A stretch of 27,315 nt of DNA from an uncultured Muribaculaceae bacterium (GCA_910584735.1 CAJUBM010000026.1:1-27315), one strand, 5' to 3'; numbered from the stretch's first letter, positions 7,777-15,536 are shown. Notes: generated by a model from the letters alone, not told the origin. Translations and numbers: made by a program.

Positions 7777-8862
7777 CTATTCTGAAAGTTGTTTTGCCAG
7801 TTCGGGCGTCATGCGATACATGGGTGTAAATCCTTTTGTGGGTTTGTAGTCTTTTATGGCATTTCCTATCAGTATTTTACGGGCGTTTGCGATGTCAAGT
7901 TTCATTATCGGCGCTCCGGGATAGAGGTCGAATTCGCGGAGATTGGTCCATACCGTACCCGGACTGCTGGTCATGCGGAAGTAATATGTGCGTTCCCGCT
8001 GGTCGGCCACGCTTCTCCACTGGGTGGTGGAAATCTCGGGCTGCCCCGGGATGGATATGCCTGTCGGTACCGCGCAGTTGCCTATTATTCCGAATACTCC
8101 GGCCATTGCTGTAGCATGGGATGAGTTTTTCGGTATCATGGTTACGTAGAACGATGCGCGGGTGAAGCGGTCCTGGCTGCGGTTGGTGCCGGGAAGCATG
8201 TTCAAGCCACCTACTGTCTTCCAATAGTCGGAGATTGCTTTCTGTTGGTCATAGGGTGGCGCGTTTGTGAGGACCTGGTATTCATGCCCTTCCAGAATCT
8301 GGAGTTTGCCATCGATATATTCTACGATTGCCGAGTTGCCGGTGGCATCGGAGATGGCCATGTGTAGTGTAGTGGCTTCCCCGCCGGGCATAGCCGGGGC
8401 GTTGATTTGAAACACGTCCTTACGCAGTTGCTCAACGGCTTCGGAAGTTGTGGCAAAATTATCAAGTACGTATGCGGCCCATAATGATGTCGACATGTAC
8501 GGGCGCGGATCATCGGCTTCTGCGTAGAATGTACCCGGTAGGTAGAGGAGATTGACAACCAGTCCCTCCTCGTTCATCCCTTCGGTAACTCCCACATCAT
8601 ATCCCACGGAGCATACCGTGCCATATTTGGAAGTCCATTTGATGGAATTTTCAGAGTCGTAGCTTGCGCGTTTTTGTCCGCGTGGGAACACATAGAGGTT
8701 TGTGGGAATCGGGGTCTTCCAATCAAGTGTGCGCCCTGTTATTACGATGGCGCTGTCGCCCACGAAAGTAACCCTCGTGCACCCCTCGGTCGGCTGCATC
8801 GAACCTGTTGCCACAGCGGCAGTCAAAGCCGCTACGGTGGCGAGTTTGCTGAAAACGTTCAT
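7777..8862 (-). CDS. Secreted choloylglycine hydrolase family enzyme (BSH/penicillin V acylase type)
   Basis: A linear-amide C-N hydrolase (PF02275 type, Ntn fold) that cleaves conjugated bile salts, penicillin V or N-acyl signals depending on the member. The N-terminus (residues 1-27) looks like an export signal, followed by the nucleophile Cys28 (GCTR). Other active-site positions fit the BSH spacing: Arg44 and Asp47 in GRTLDW, Asn200 in VLTNAP, and an Arg in DRFTR (232-235). Tyr107 in LLYLPG stands where BSHs usually have Asn82 and penicillin V acylases have Tyr. The 361 residues are complete. No lipobox precedes Cys28, so the enzyme is probably periplasmic. Substrate is not decidable here. 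Confidence 0.9.
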   Translation of the reverse strand: MNVFSKLATVAALTAAVATGSMQPTEGCTRVTFVGDSAIVITGRTLDWKTPIPTNLYVFPRGQKRASYDSENSIKWTSKYGTVCSVGYDVGVTEGMNEEGLVVNLLYLPGTFYAEADDPRPYMSTSLWAAYVLDNFATTSEAVEQLRKDVFQINAPAMPGGEATTLHMAISDATGNSAIVEYIDGKLQILEGHEYQVLTNAPPYDQQKAISDYWKTVGGLNMLPGTNRSQDRFTRASFYVTMIPKNSSHATAMAGVFGIIGNCAVPTGISIPGQPEISTTQWRSVADQRERTYYFRMTSSPGTVWTNLREFDLYPGAPIMKLDIANARKILIGNAIKDYKPTKGFTPMYRMTPELAKQLSE

Positions 8863-8946
8863 TTATTTTAGGTGTTGGAACAGAATTTGTTTTTTCTATA
8901 GCAACAAATAACGTTCCCGGCGTGTTCACATGGCATAAGCCGGATG

Positions 8947-8954
8947 CAAAATTA
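8947..8954 (-). promoter_or_regulatory. Candidate -7 box for the choloylglycine hydrolase gene
   Basis: The minus strand reads TAATTTTG, fitting TAnnTTTG, about 85 bases ahead of the ATG at 8862. The -33 region shows only TTTC (8981-8978). It would be divergent from the aminotransferase promoter at 9058-9090. Confidence 0.4.
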
Positions 8955-9057
8955 CAAAATAATCTCATTACGCCGATGAAAGCGAGGTATATCCGTCTGT
9001 AAATCAAATATTGTCCAATCGGGTTTTGAGGTGATGATGGCGAATTTTTAATTCTAA

Positions 9058-9090
9058 TTTGGTGGTACCGCTATATGTTTTGTAACTTTG
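9058..9090 (+). promoter_or_regulatory. Promoter of the aminotransferase gene
   Basis: TTTG at 9058-9061, a 21-base spacer, and TAACTTTG at 9083-9090 make a canonical Bacteroidota promoter. A TTG at 9088 that would lengthen the downstream frame lies within the -7 box, so it cannot be the translation start of this transcript. Confidence 0.8.
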
Positions 9091-9138
9091 TCGGCTGAAA
9101 AGGTTTATATATTTATGCAATTTAAAACCTGTCTTAAA

Positions 9139-10338
9139 ATGCCTATTGTCTCAAAACGGGGAGATGAAATGCCGGCATCCCCGATACGCCGGCTCGTGCC
9201 GCTGGCCTATGCTGCCAGGCAGCGCGGAGTGAAGGTATATGCCCTTAATATCGGACAGCCCGATATTCCAACGCCTAAGGAAGGTCTTGAGGTACTCAAA
9301 CATATTGACAGACGTGTGCTTGAATACAGCCCGTCGGAAGGGCTGCTGTCGTTGCGTCAGAAACTGAGAGAGTATTATGAGCGTTACAACATCAGTTTGG
9401 ACGTTGATGATATAATAGTTACCTGCGGCGGATCGGAGGCGGTGTTGTTCGCTTTTATGGCGGCGCTGGATCCGGGTGACGAGATTATTGTGCCTGAGCC
9501 TGCATATGCCAACTATATGGCGTTCGCAATCTCGGCAGGCGCTAAGATTGTCACCATTCCCTCGAGTATCGAGGATGGATTCGCCCTGCCGCCGATGGAA
9601 AAGTTCGAGGCGCTGATAACGCCTCGCACGAAAGGGATACTGATTTGCAATCCGAACAATCCTACGGGCTATCTCTATTCGATGAAGGAGATGCTGCAGT
9701 TGCGTGACATAGTGAAAAAGCACGACCTCTTTCTGTTTTCCGATGAGGTTTACCGCGAATTCTGTTATACCGGGGCGCCTTATATTTCGGCGTTCCATCT
9801 GCCCGGAATCGAGGAGCAGGTCGTGCTTATCGACTCTGTTTCCAAACGTTATAATGAATGTGGCATCCGCATAGGTGCGCTGATAACCAAGCATAAACAT
9901 TTACGCGGCAATGTTATGAAATTCTGTCAGGCCCGGCTTAGCCCTCCTTTGTTGGGACAGATTGTGGCGGAGGCATCTGTCGATTCATCTCGGCAATACA
10001 TGCTTGATACATACAATGAGTATGTGGAACGTAGGAATTTCCTTATTGATGAGATTAACAAGATTCCCGGATGCTATTCCCCAATACCTATGGGTGCCTT
10101 TTATACAGTGGCGCGTCTGCCGGTGGAAGATGCAGATGACTTCTGTCGGTGGTGTCTGGAGGAATTCGAATATGAGGGACAGACCATTTTCATGGCACCG
10201 GCTTCAGGGTTCTATACCACCCGGGGGATGGGGCGTGACGAAGTGCGTATAGCCTATGTGTTGAACAAAGATGAGCTTCGTAAGGCTATGGTTGTGCTGC
10301 GGCATGCTTTGGAGGCATATAATTCGCGTACATCCTGA
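9139..10338 (+). CDS. Pyridoxal-phosphate aminotransferase, class I/II (aspartate aminotransferase-like)
   Basis: Fold type I PLP enzyme that transfers amino groups between amino and keto acids in the cytoplasm; the substrate is not determined. Seen: NIGQPDIPTP near 37-46, cofactor-binding GGSEA 97-101, NPNNPTG 171-177, SDEVY 201-205, Schiff-base Lys236 in SVSKRYN, and Arg244 in the next strand. The frame is open to a TTG at 9088, but that codon lies in the promoter; an ATG at 9115 is possible. The ATG at 9139 gives MPIVSKRGDEMPASPIRRL, the usual N-terminus of this Bacteroidota group, and a normal length of 399 residues. It is a single-gene unit ended by a strong hairpin. Confidence 0.9.
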   Translation: MPIVSKRGDEMPASPIRRLVPLAYAARQRGVKVYALNIGQPDIPTPKEGLEVLKHIDRRVLEYSPSEGLLSLRQKLREYYERYNISLDVDDIIVTCGGSEAVLFAFMAALDPGDEIIVPEPAYANYMAFAISAGAKIVTIPSSIEDGFALPPMEKFEALITPRTKGILICNPNNPTGYLYSMKEMLQLRDIVKKHDLFLFSDEVYREFCYTGAPYISAFHLPGIEEQVVLIDSVSKRYNECGIRIGALITKHKHLRGNVMKFCQARLSPPLLGQIVAEASVDSSRQYMLDTYNEYVERRNFLIDEINKIPGCYSPIPMGAFYTVARLPVEDADDFCRWCLEEFEYEGQTIFMAPASGFYTTRGMGRDEVRIAYVLNKDELRKAMVVLRHALEAYNSRTS

Positions 10339-10404
10339 TTCCCTAAGACCGGGTTAAGGTTACCCGTATCGTGAGGGGTATAAAACGTAAAAATTAACCA
10401 TTTT

Positions 10405-10439
10405 GCCACTTTATGTTTTAAAACATAAAGTGGCTTTTT
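10405..10439 (+). terminator. Terminator after the aminotransferase gene
   Basis: A perfect 30-base palindrome (arms 10405-10419 and 10420-10434, 15 bp with no unpaired centre in DNA) is followed by TTTTT at 10435-10439. It lies 66 bases after the stop codon at 10338. Confidence 0.85.
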
Positions 10440-10648
10440 ATCATATGCTGTTTGCAAGATGTTAAGGAGCATAAGAGTGGGAGACGTTTTTGCAATGTTC
10501 GTGCTGTCAGATAGTTATGCGGTTGTGGCGGTTCGGAACGGTGTTTTAAGGACGTAACTTAAATGTCTGTTATGGATAAAAATTTTTAATTTTGAGGTGT
10601 TCGTGGCAGGTTTGCGATTTTTATACAGGTCAATTTATCATATAATAA
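10440..10648. other. Intergenic stretch without a recognised gene
   Basis: Between the aminotransferase terminator and the promoter of the Lrp-type gene. It is AT-rich towards its right end. I see no convincing ORF, tRNA-like fold or strong hairpin in it. Confidence 0.6.
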
Positions 10649-10682
10649 TTTGTATGTTTATAAATAATTATAGCTATCTTTG
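10649..10682 (+). promoter_or_regulatory. Promoter of the Lrp/AsnC regulator gene
   Basis: TTTG at 10649-10652, a 22-base AT-rich spacer, and TATCTTTG at 10675-10682. The ATG at 10722 follows after about 39 bases. Autoregulation is common in Lrp/AsnC proteins, but no operator could be identified by eye. Confidence 0.75.
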
Positions 10683-10721
10683 TGGCAGACAACAAGGGAA
10701 TATTAAACTAAACTTAACATT

Positions 10722-11192
10722 ATGCCTCGTTTACAAATTGACAAACTCGACACCAAGATTCTCCAGATGCTTGTTGACAATGGTCGAAAACCGTTTCTGG
10801 AAATCGCACGTGAATGTGGCGTGAGCGGCGCCGCCATCCACCAGCGCATTGCCAAACTACAGGCTACGAACATTCTGGAAGGTTCGCGGGCTTTGATTAA
10901 ACCGACAACTCTGGGGTATGATACCTGTGCCTTTGTAGGAGTGTTTTTAAAGGATCCTGAGAAATTCGGAGATATTATCGAAAAGTTAAAGACAGTGCCC
11001 GAGGTAGTGGAGTGCCATTATACCACTGGCCAGTATGATATGCTGGTTAAGATTTATGCACGAGACAACGAACACCTTCTCCATCTTATCCATGATAAAC
11101 TCCAGCCGATGGGGATGTTACGCACCGAGACGCTGGTGTCTTTCCGAGAAGTTTTCTCACGCGCTCTTCCTGTAGGCAAGAACAACGAATAA
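10722..11192 (+). CDS. Lrp/AsnC family transcriptional regulator
   Basis: A 156-residue DNA-binding regulator. The N-terminal part (about 4-60) is a winged helix-turn-helix beginning LDTKILQMLVDNGRKPFLEIA and containing the recognition region SGAAIHQRIAKLQ; the C-terminal part (about 68-150) is the RAM ligand-binding domain with VVECHYTTGQYDMLVKI. Members respond to amino acids or related small molecules and form octamers or dimers. The ligand and targets are unknown here. It has its own promoter and a hairpin after it, so it is monocistronic. The neighbouring aminotransferase is a possible target, but nothing in the sequence proves that. Confidence 0.93.
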   Translation: MPRLQIDKLDTKILQMLVDNGRKPFLEIARECGVSGAAIHQRIAKLQATNILEGSRALIKPTTLGYDTCAFVGVFLKDPEKFGDIIEKLKTVPEVVECHYTTGQYDMLVKIYARDNEHLLHLIHDKLQPMGMLRTETLVSFREVFSRALPVGKNNE

Positions 11193-11224
11193 CAGACCCT
11201 GACTCCGGGACTGCAAACATTAAA

Positions 11225-11264
11225 AACCGCCGTGGTTCGTCTGTGAGGACGGATTACGGCGGTT
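11225..11264 (+). terminator. 17-bp hairpin after the Lrp/AsnC gene
   Basis: Arms 11225-11241 and 11248-11264 pair over 17 positions with a six-base loop. Three of the pairs are G-T; these are allowed as G-U in plus-strand RNA but become A-C mismatches on the other strand, so the structure belongs to the plus-strand transcript. It begins 33 bases after the stop codon. The following bases (ATGTGTTAT) are not a good T-tract, so termination efficiency is uncertain. Confidence 0.6.
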
Positions 11265-11342
11265 ATGTGTTATATGAGGGATATGTCCGAAAGGGGAGGG
11301 GGTGAAAAACATCATTTGAAGTTGAAAAAAATCAGAAAATGC

Positions 11343-11374
11343 TTGCGGGGTGTTATGTTATTTTTCTAACTTTG
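11343..11374 (+). promoter_or_regulatory. Promoter of the pRiA4b ORF3-like gene
   Basis: TTG at 11343-11345, a 21-base spacer, and TAACTTTG at 11367-11374. The downstream reading frame is open to an ATG at 11350, which lies upstream of the -7 box and so cannot be used from this promoter; the ATG at 11428 is the start. Confidence 0.75.
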
Positions 11375-11427
11375 CGTCACATAAGAGGCTTTCTCTTTAT
11401 TGTTTTGAATATAACAGACTTAAAAAT

Positions 11428-11985
11428 ATGATTTTCAATTTCCGTATAGTTTCCGACGAGGTTGACAACTTCAAACGCGAGATACAGATTGATGCAGAGT
11501 CCACCTTCCTGGACCTTAAGAACGCCATATGCGAGGCTGTGGCTTTTGACAAGAACCAGATGTGTTCGTTCTTCATATGCGATGACCGCTGGGAGAAAGA
11601 GAAGGAGATTACCTTGGAAGATATGGGCTCGGATTCGTCTCAGGATATCTATCTGATGGAGGATTCGGTGCTGTCAGATTTTATCGATGATGAGGGGCAA
11701 CGGCTTATGTTCACGTTTGACTATATCACGGACCGCTCGTTCTATCTGGAAATGAAGGAGATGATAACCGGGAAGAAGCTAAAGGACCCGGTGTGCTCCC
11801 TGTCTATAGGTAAGGCACCGGCCCAGAATGTGGATTTGGATGAGTTTGATGCGAAGACCGATGCGAAAGCTGCCGCAGCAGCCGCAGCAGCGGCTGAAGA
11901 TATGGACGAGGATTTCTTCGGTTCCGACCAATATAACGATGATGAGTTTGACGCTGCCGGTTTCGATGAGATGACCTTCAATTGA
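11428..11985 (+). CDS. Plasmid pRiA4b ORF-3-like (PF07929-type) protein
   Basis: A 185-residue soluble protein. Residues 1 to about 125 resemble the pRiA4b ORF-3 / 'IS1096 passenger TnpR' family (FNFRIVSDEVDNFKREIQI, then LKNAICEAVAFD, then SFFICDDRWEKEKEI). The family name comes from mobile elements, yet there is no transposase here; the biochemical role is unknown. A run of nine alanines at 148-156, encoded by mixed GCN codons, leads into a very acidic tail (157-185, with EDMDEDFFGSDQ and DDEFDAAGFDE). The ATG at 11428 is chosen because the promoter lies just upstream. It appears to be transcribed alone. Confidence 0.75.
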   Translation: MIFNFRIVSDEVDNFKREIQIDAESTFLDLKNAICEAVAFDKNQMCSFFICDDRWEKEKEITLEDMGSDSSQDIYLMEDSVLSDFIDDEGQRLMFTFDYITDRSFYLEMKEMITGKKLKDPVCSLSIGKAPAQNVDLDEFDAKTDAKAAAAAAAAAEDMDEDFFGSDQYNDDEFDAAGFDEMTFN

Positions 11986-12134
11986 GGAACTTGGCAATAA
12001 GTAACTGTTCAAAATTATTTTATACTGACGGGGCTGATTATTTCAAAAATTTTCTTCTGACAAACATTAAAATAATTTCGACCAGTTCTTACTCCTTAAA
12101 ATATAAATAATATAAATCCTAATACATACAGACT

Positions 12135-13097
12135 ATGGCCGACTTGCATACAGACGCGCCGGGCAGTGAACGAGAACTGCGTGAGCATGAGTACTCCGGG
12201 ATGGCGATTCCGGGATTCGCGATGATATTCTTCACATTCATACTGATACCCGGATTGCTGGTGGCGGTGATGACGCTGTTCGGAGAAACTCTCCCGGCAT
12301 TAGCCTACCCGGTGGCCGCAGTATTAGGCCTTCTTTTTATCCTCGGATGTGTTGGCTATTTTGTACAGGAACCTAATGAGGCCCGTGTAATGATATTCTT
12401 CGGGAAATATGTGGGTACATGCAAGAAGGTCGGCTTTTTCTGGGTAAATCCGTTTATTACAAGGCGTAAGCTGTCGTTGCGTGTGCGCAACATGGATATA
12501 AACCCCATCAAGGTTAATGACAAATGCGGTAATCCGGTGATGATAGGTATGGTGCTCGTCTGGAAGATTCGTGACACGTACAGGGCCGTGTTTGATATTG
12601 ATACGGGTTCTTCGGCCGGTGGCAGTTTCAACTCACGTGCGTTGGAGTCGTTTGTCGGAATCCAGAGCGATGCTGCCCTGCGAGAGGTGGCGAGCCATTA
12701 TGCTTATGATGCTCCCGACAGCGCCCACGACAATGGCGAACTGACCCTTCGTGGTGGAGGTAAAGAGATTAATGACCTGCTTGAGCATAAAATCAACGAA
12801 CGTCTCGGCATCGCCGGAATGGAGGTGGTAGAGGCTCGAATCAACAACCTGTCCTATGCTCCCGAGATTGCCGCCGTGATGTTGCGGCGCCAACAGGCTT
12901 CGGCAATTATATCGGCGCGTGAGAAGATTGTAGAGGGGGCTGTGGGAATGGTTCGTATGGCCCTTGTGGAGATTGATAACGAGCGTCTGGCGAATTTCTC
13001 AGACACGCAACGTGCCGCCATGGTGAGCAATCTGTTAGTGGTGCTTTGTTCGGATGAGCCGGCTACCCCGGTGCTTAACGCATCGTCAAACGCCTGA
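12135..13097 (+). CDS. SPFH domain (band 7/stomatin-like) membrane protein
   Basis: A 320-residue protein. Two hydrophobic segments at about 25-48 and 55-76 anchor it in the inner membrane; an SPFH domain follows (about 78-265), starting with FVQEPNEARVMIFFGKYVGT and including VNDKCGNPVMIGMVLVWKI. The part after residue 225 (GIAGMEVVEARINNLSYAPEIAAVMLRRQQASAIISAR in pieces) has the charged/hydrophobic periodicity of the family's oligomerising helix. SPFH proteins scaffold membrane domains or control proteases; no partner such as an NfeD gene is adjacent. The preceding 149-base gap holds no canonical promoter, only TAATTTCG near 12073-12080. A strong hairpin lies downstream. Confidence 0.88.
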   Translation: MADLHTDAPGSERELREHEYSGMAIPGFAMIFFTFILIPGLLVAVMTLFGETLPALAYPVAAVLGLLFILGCVGYFVQEPNEARVMIFFGKYVGTCKKVGFFWVNPFITRRKLSLRVRNMDINPIKVNDKCGNPVMIGMVLVWKIRDTYRAVFDIDTGSSAGGSFNSRALESFVGIQSDAALREVASHYAYDAPDSAHDNGELTLRGGGKEINDLLEHKINERLGIAGMEVVEARINNLSYAPEIAAVMLRRQQASAIISAREKIVEGAVGMVRMALVEIDNERLANFSDTQRAAMVSNLLVVLCSDEPATPVLNASSNA

Positions 13098-13107
13098 TTG
13101 CTGATAA

Positions 13108-13168
13108 AATAAACCAACGCGTGGTATGAATGTTATTTTTCCACATTCATACCACGCGTTGGTTTATT
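13108..13168. terminator. Bidirectional terminator-like hairpin between convergent genes
   Basis: Arms 13108-13133 and 13143-13168 are perfect reverse complements over 26 bases, with a nine-base loop (TATTTTTCC). The structure begins 11 bases after the SPFH gene and ends 41 bases before the mnmA stop. The outer flanks are T-rich on the minus strand (TTTATTTTAT) and moderately so on the plus strand (TTTATTCAT). The symmetry suits termination in both directions. Confidence 0.8.
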
Positions 13169-13208
13169 CATAGGCAGGTATAGCCGTGATGTCAACGGGT
13201 GTTTTGTG

Positions 13209-14288
13209 CTATGCGTTAATCGGGCGGCCGGTTATTATGCCCGAACCGAGGCAGAGACGGTTGTCAGGGGTATAGATTACTGCGAACTGCCCCGGGGCGA
13301 TTCCCTGTATGGGTTCGGACGACTCAATGACGTACTCGCCCGGTTCTATGCGGGTAAGTTTTGCCCGGGTGAATACAGGGGTGTGACGGTTTTTGAACGC
13401 AATGGCCTGCGAGCTACACTCCTCAGGCCAGGGATTGCCGGAGATGAATTGTGTTTCGGTGATATGCAGCAGGTTCCCATATTGTTTGTCGGTGTCGTAG
13501 CCCCGCGACACGTATATGGCATTGTCGTGTATGTTCTTTTTTACCACGTACCATGGGCCACCGCTGAGCCCCAGCCCTTTGCGTTGTCCGATGGTGTGAA
13601 ACCAATATCCCTTATGGGTACCGATTTTCTTGCCGGACTCTATTTCGATTATCGGGCCGGGACGTTCGCCGAGATGACGCTTTATGAAATCGTTGTAGTT
13701 TATCTTACCTAAGAAGCATATTCCCTGGCTGTCCTTGCGGTAGGCGTTCGGCATACGTGTCTCCATGGCGATTTCGCGTACCCGACTTTTGGGGATATCC
13801 CCAAGTGGGAATATCAGGTGCTCCAACTGGCTATATGAAATCCGGGCAAGGAAATCAGTCTGGTCCTTTACAGGGTCTACAGCCGTGGCGAGATATTTTT
13901 TCCCGTCCGACATGACGGTAGAGGCATAGTGTCCTGTGGCGGTCAGGTCGAACTCACGTCCCCATCTTTCTTCAAAATAACCGAACTTTATCATTTTGTT
14001 GCACATGATGTCGGGATTCGGGGTGAGGCCTTCCTTTACGGTTCGCAACGCATACTCCATTACGTTGTCCCAATATTCCTTGTGGAGTGATACGACATCG
14101 AACGGCAGATTGAAACGGTCGGCGATGAAGCTGCACATCTCGATATCTTCTTCTGCCGAGCAGTCGCCCTCATCGTTGTCCATACCTATGCGGATATAGA
14201 AAAGATGAAGGTCGTGTCCTTGTTCCAGCAGGCGGTATGCGGCCACGGCACTATCAACGCCGCCGGAGATAAGCATAGCTATTTTCAC
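13209..14288 (-). CDS. mnmA: tRNA-specific 2-thiouridylase MnmA
   Basis: Adds sulfur to the wobble uridine (U34) of Lys, Glu and Gln tRNAs, using ATP to adenylate the base. Seen: the PP-loop SGGVDS at residues 8-13, the catalytic Cys96 in NPDIMCNKMIKF, ATGHYA near 117-122, and the second catalytic Cys191 in DSQGICFLG, followed by the C-terminal beta-barrel with HTIGQRKGLGLSGG. The length of 359 residues is normal. It lies 59 bases after the DUF5106-type gene, with no promoter match in the gap, so the two are probably co-transcribed. Confidence 0.96.
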   Translation of the reverse strand: MKIAMLISGGVDSAVAAYRLLEQGHDLHLFYIRIGMDNDEGDCSAEEDIEMCSFIADRFNLPFDVVSLHKEYWDNVMEYALRTVKEGLTPNPDIMCNKMIKFGYFEERWGREFDLTATGHYASTVMSDGKKYLATAVDPVKDQTDFLARISYSQLEHLIFPLGDIPKSRVREIAMETRMPNAYRKDSQGICFLGKINYNDFIKRHLGERPGPIIEIESGKKIGTHKGYWFHTIGQRKGLGLSGGPWYVVKKNIHDNAIYVSRGYDTDKQYGNLLHITETQFISGNPWPEECSSQAIAFKNRHTPVFTRAKLTRIEPGEYVIESSEPIQGIAPGQFAVIYTPDNRLCLGSGIITGRPINA

Positions 14289-14347
14289 TTGTTGTGATTT
14301 GCTTTTCGGTATATTTTTAATGTATTGTTAGTTTGTGAAAGGGTGGA

Positions 14348-15256
14348 TTATTCCGTTTCGGATTTGCGGCTATTCACTTGCCGGAAAGCCTCGATGAGAT
14401 TATCAATTACGAGCGACTTTGACAATATCTTGTGATGACCGTTCAGATAGTAGAATACGGGCGGGTTGCGCAGGTCATAATATTCATCTACTTCGGGGGC
14501 GGCTCCTATAATCCATCTTTGGGAATAGCCGGAAGCACGGGCGGCCCAGTCGGGGTCGAATTCTCCGGGATAGATACTCATTACTTTGATTAGCCCCTTG
14601 TCGATAAGTGAATTAAGATTTATATCGGCGGCCAGACGTACACGCGCGAGTTCACATTCGTCACAGTCCGGGTCGTTTATAAACAGCAATATATAAGGGC
14701 CGTCCGGAATATCCGACAGCTTTCCCTGGGTGCCATCGGGAGCAGTATATGTGAAGTCGGGAGCCTTCATGCCGACTTGCGCTCCTGCCAGGACCTTGGC
14801 CTGGTACTCGAAGCGGGCTTTCTCTGCTTTTGAGATTTTTCGGTTTGAAGCCACGGCTTTGGCGAAAGGCAGGTAACATTCATCGCATCTTACGGTTGCC
14901 GAGTCGCTGTATAGGGCTGCTTCTGCCATATGTGCCAGGGCCAGTAGGTTGCGCGGGTTTTTAGACACTTCTTTTAAAAGAGCCTCAACCGATGCTTTCA
15001 CGGCCTCGCCGGAAGCGTATGGCATTATATCTACGTAATCGTTGAAAGCACCTTCCATCTTTTTAAGGGAGGAAAATGCCGATTTTATATTGCATCTGTC
15101 CCAAAAATGCTCCATCAGATAGTTTGAGCGAGGAGTGAGACCTTCGATGCTTTCCGGTACTACGGGGTATGGGAAATATGTCGATGTCTGGGCGCTTGCA
15201 GCAAACGAGGCGGCGAGCAGGCCGGCAGACAATAGAATCTTCTGGATTTTAAGCAT
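14348..15256 (-). CDS. Exported DUF5106/thioredoxin-like protein
   Basis: A 302-residue protein with a cleavable signal peptide (about 1-22, ending SFAASAQ). Residues about 25-155 are an alpha-helical N-terminal part of DUF5106 type; residues about 160-295 are thioredoxin-like (VGMKAPDFTYTAPDG, then LLFINDPDCDEC, then the cis-proline region RNPPVFYYL). The Cys198-Asp-Glu-Cys201 pair sits where the redox CXXC is expected. A second CDEC occurs at 124-127 in the helical part. It probably acts in the periplasm on thiols or disulfides; substrate unknown. It is followed by mnmA after 59 bases. Confidence 0.82.
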   Translation of the reverse strand: MLKIQKILLSAGLLAASFAASAQTSTYFPYPVVPESIEGLTPRSNYLMEHFWDRCNIKSAFSSLKKMEGAFNDYVDIMPYASGEAVKASVEALLKEVSKNPRNLLALAHMAEAALYSDSATVRCDECYLPFAKAVASNRKISKAEKARFEYQAKVLAGAQVGMKAPDFTYTAPDGTQGKLSDIPDGPYILLFINDPDCDECELARVRLAADINLNSLIDKGLIKVMSIYPGEFDPDWAARASGYSQRWIIGAAPEVDEYYDLRNPPVFYYLNGHHKILSKSLVIDNLIEAFRQVNSRKSETE

Positions 15257-15281
15257 TTGATGAAAAATATCGGTTGGTTTG

Positions 15282-15289
15282 CAAAGGTA
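15282..15289 (-). promoter_or_regulatory. Candidate -7 box for the DUF5106-type gene
   Basis: The minus strand reads TACCTTTG, fitting TAnnTTTG, about 26 bases before the ATG at 15256. No clear TTTG occurs at -33. Confidence 0.55.
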
Positions 15290-15503
15290 ATGAAAAAAAG
15301 TGGATTTCTGCTATTGAGATAGTGTGTGGAATTATGCGCGACAGCAAAGCATGAGGTTAAAATATGCTTCATGGATGAAATTTAACATCGTTGGTATGCA
15401 AAAAATATTAATTATGGCTGTAATGAGTGGTGATAATATGCTATTGGATTGTTGTATGGTATATGTGTTTTTATTCGCTAAATGTGATTTTTGCGGACAA
15501 AGT

Positions 15504-15536
15504 TTGCATAAAAATAAAAATTTTTCATAACTTTGC
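15504..15536 (+). promoter_or_regulatory. Promoter of the glycogen synthase-glgP operon
   Basis: TTTG at 15504-15507, a 21-base spacer, and TAACTTTG at 15529-15536 form a canonical Bacteroidota promoter. The ATG at 15565 follows 28 bases later. Confidence 0.85.

Noticed and set aside
9088..9138. Extended N-terminus of the aminotransferase from a TTG at 9088
   Set aside because: The TTG is part of the TAACTTTG -7 promoter box, so it would not be in the transcript as a start; the ATG at 9139 matches the family N-terminus.
10440..10648. Possible tRNA or small RNA in the gap before the Lrp-type gene
   Set aside because: No T-loop motif, cloverleaf arms or strong hairpin could be found.
11350..11427. 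Extended N-terminus of the pRiA4b-ORF3-like protein
   Set aside because: This part contains the promoter -7 box (11367-11374) and does not look like family sequence.
11428..11985. Remnant of an IS1096-like or plasmid mobile element
   Set aside because: Only the family name points that way. No transposase, inverted terminal repeats or target duplications are seen.
15324..15530. A 68-codon open frame in the region ahead of glycogen synthase
   Set aside because: AT-rich, overlaps the promoter of the next gene and has no recognisable domain or start signal.
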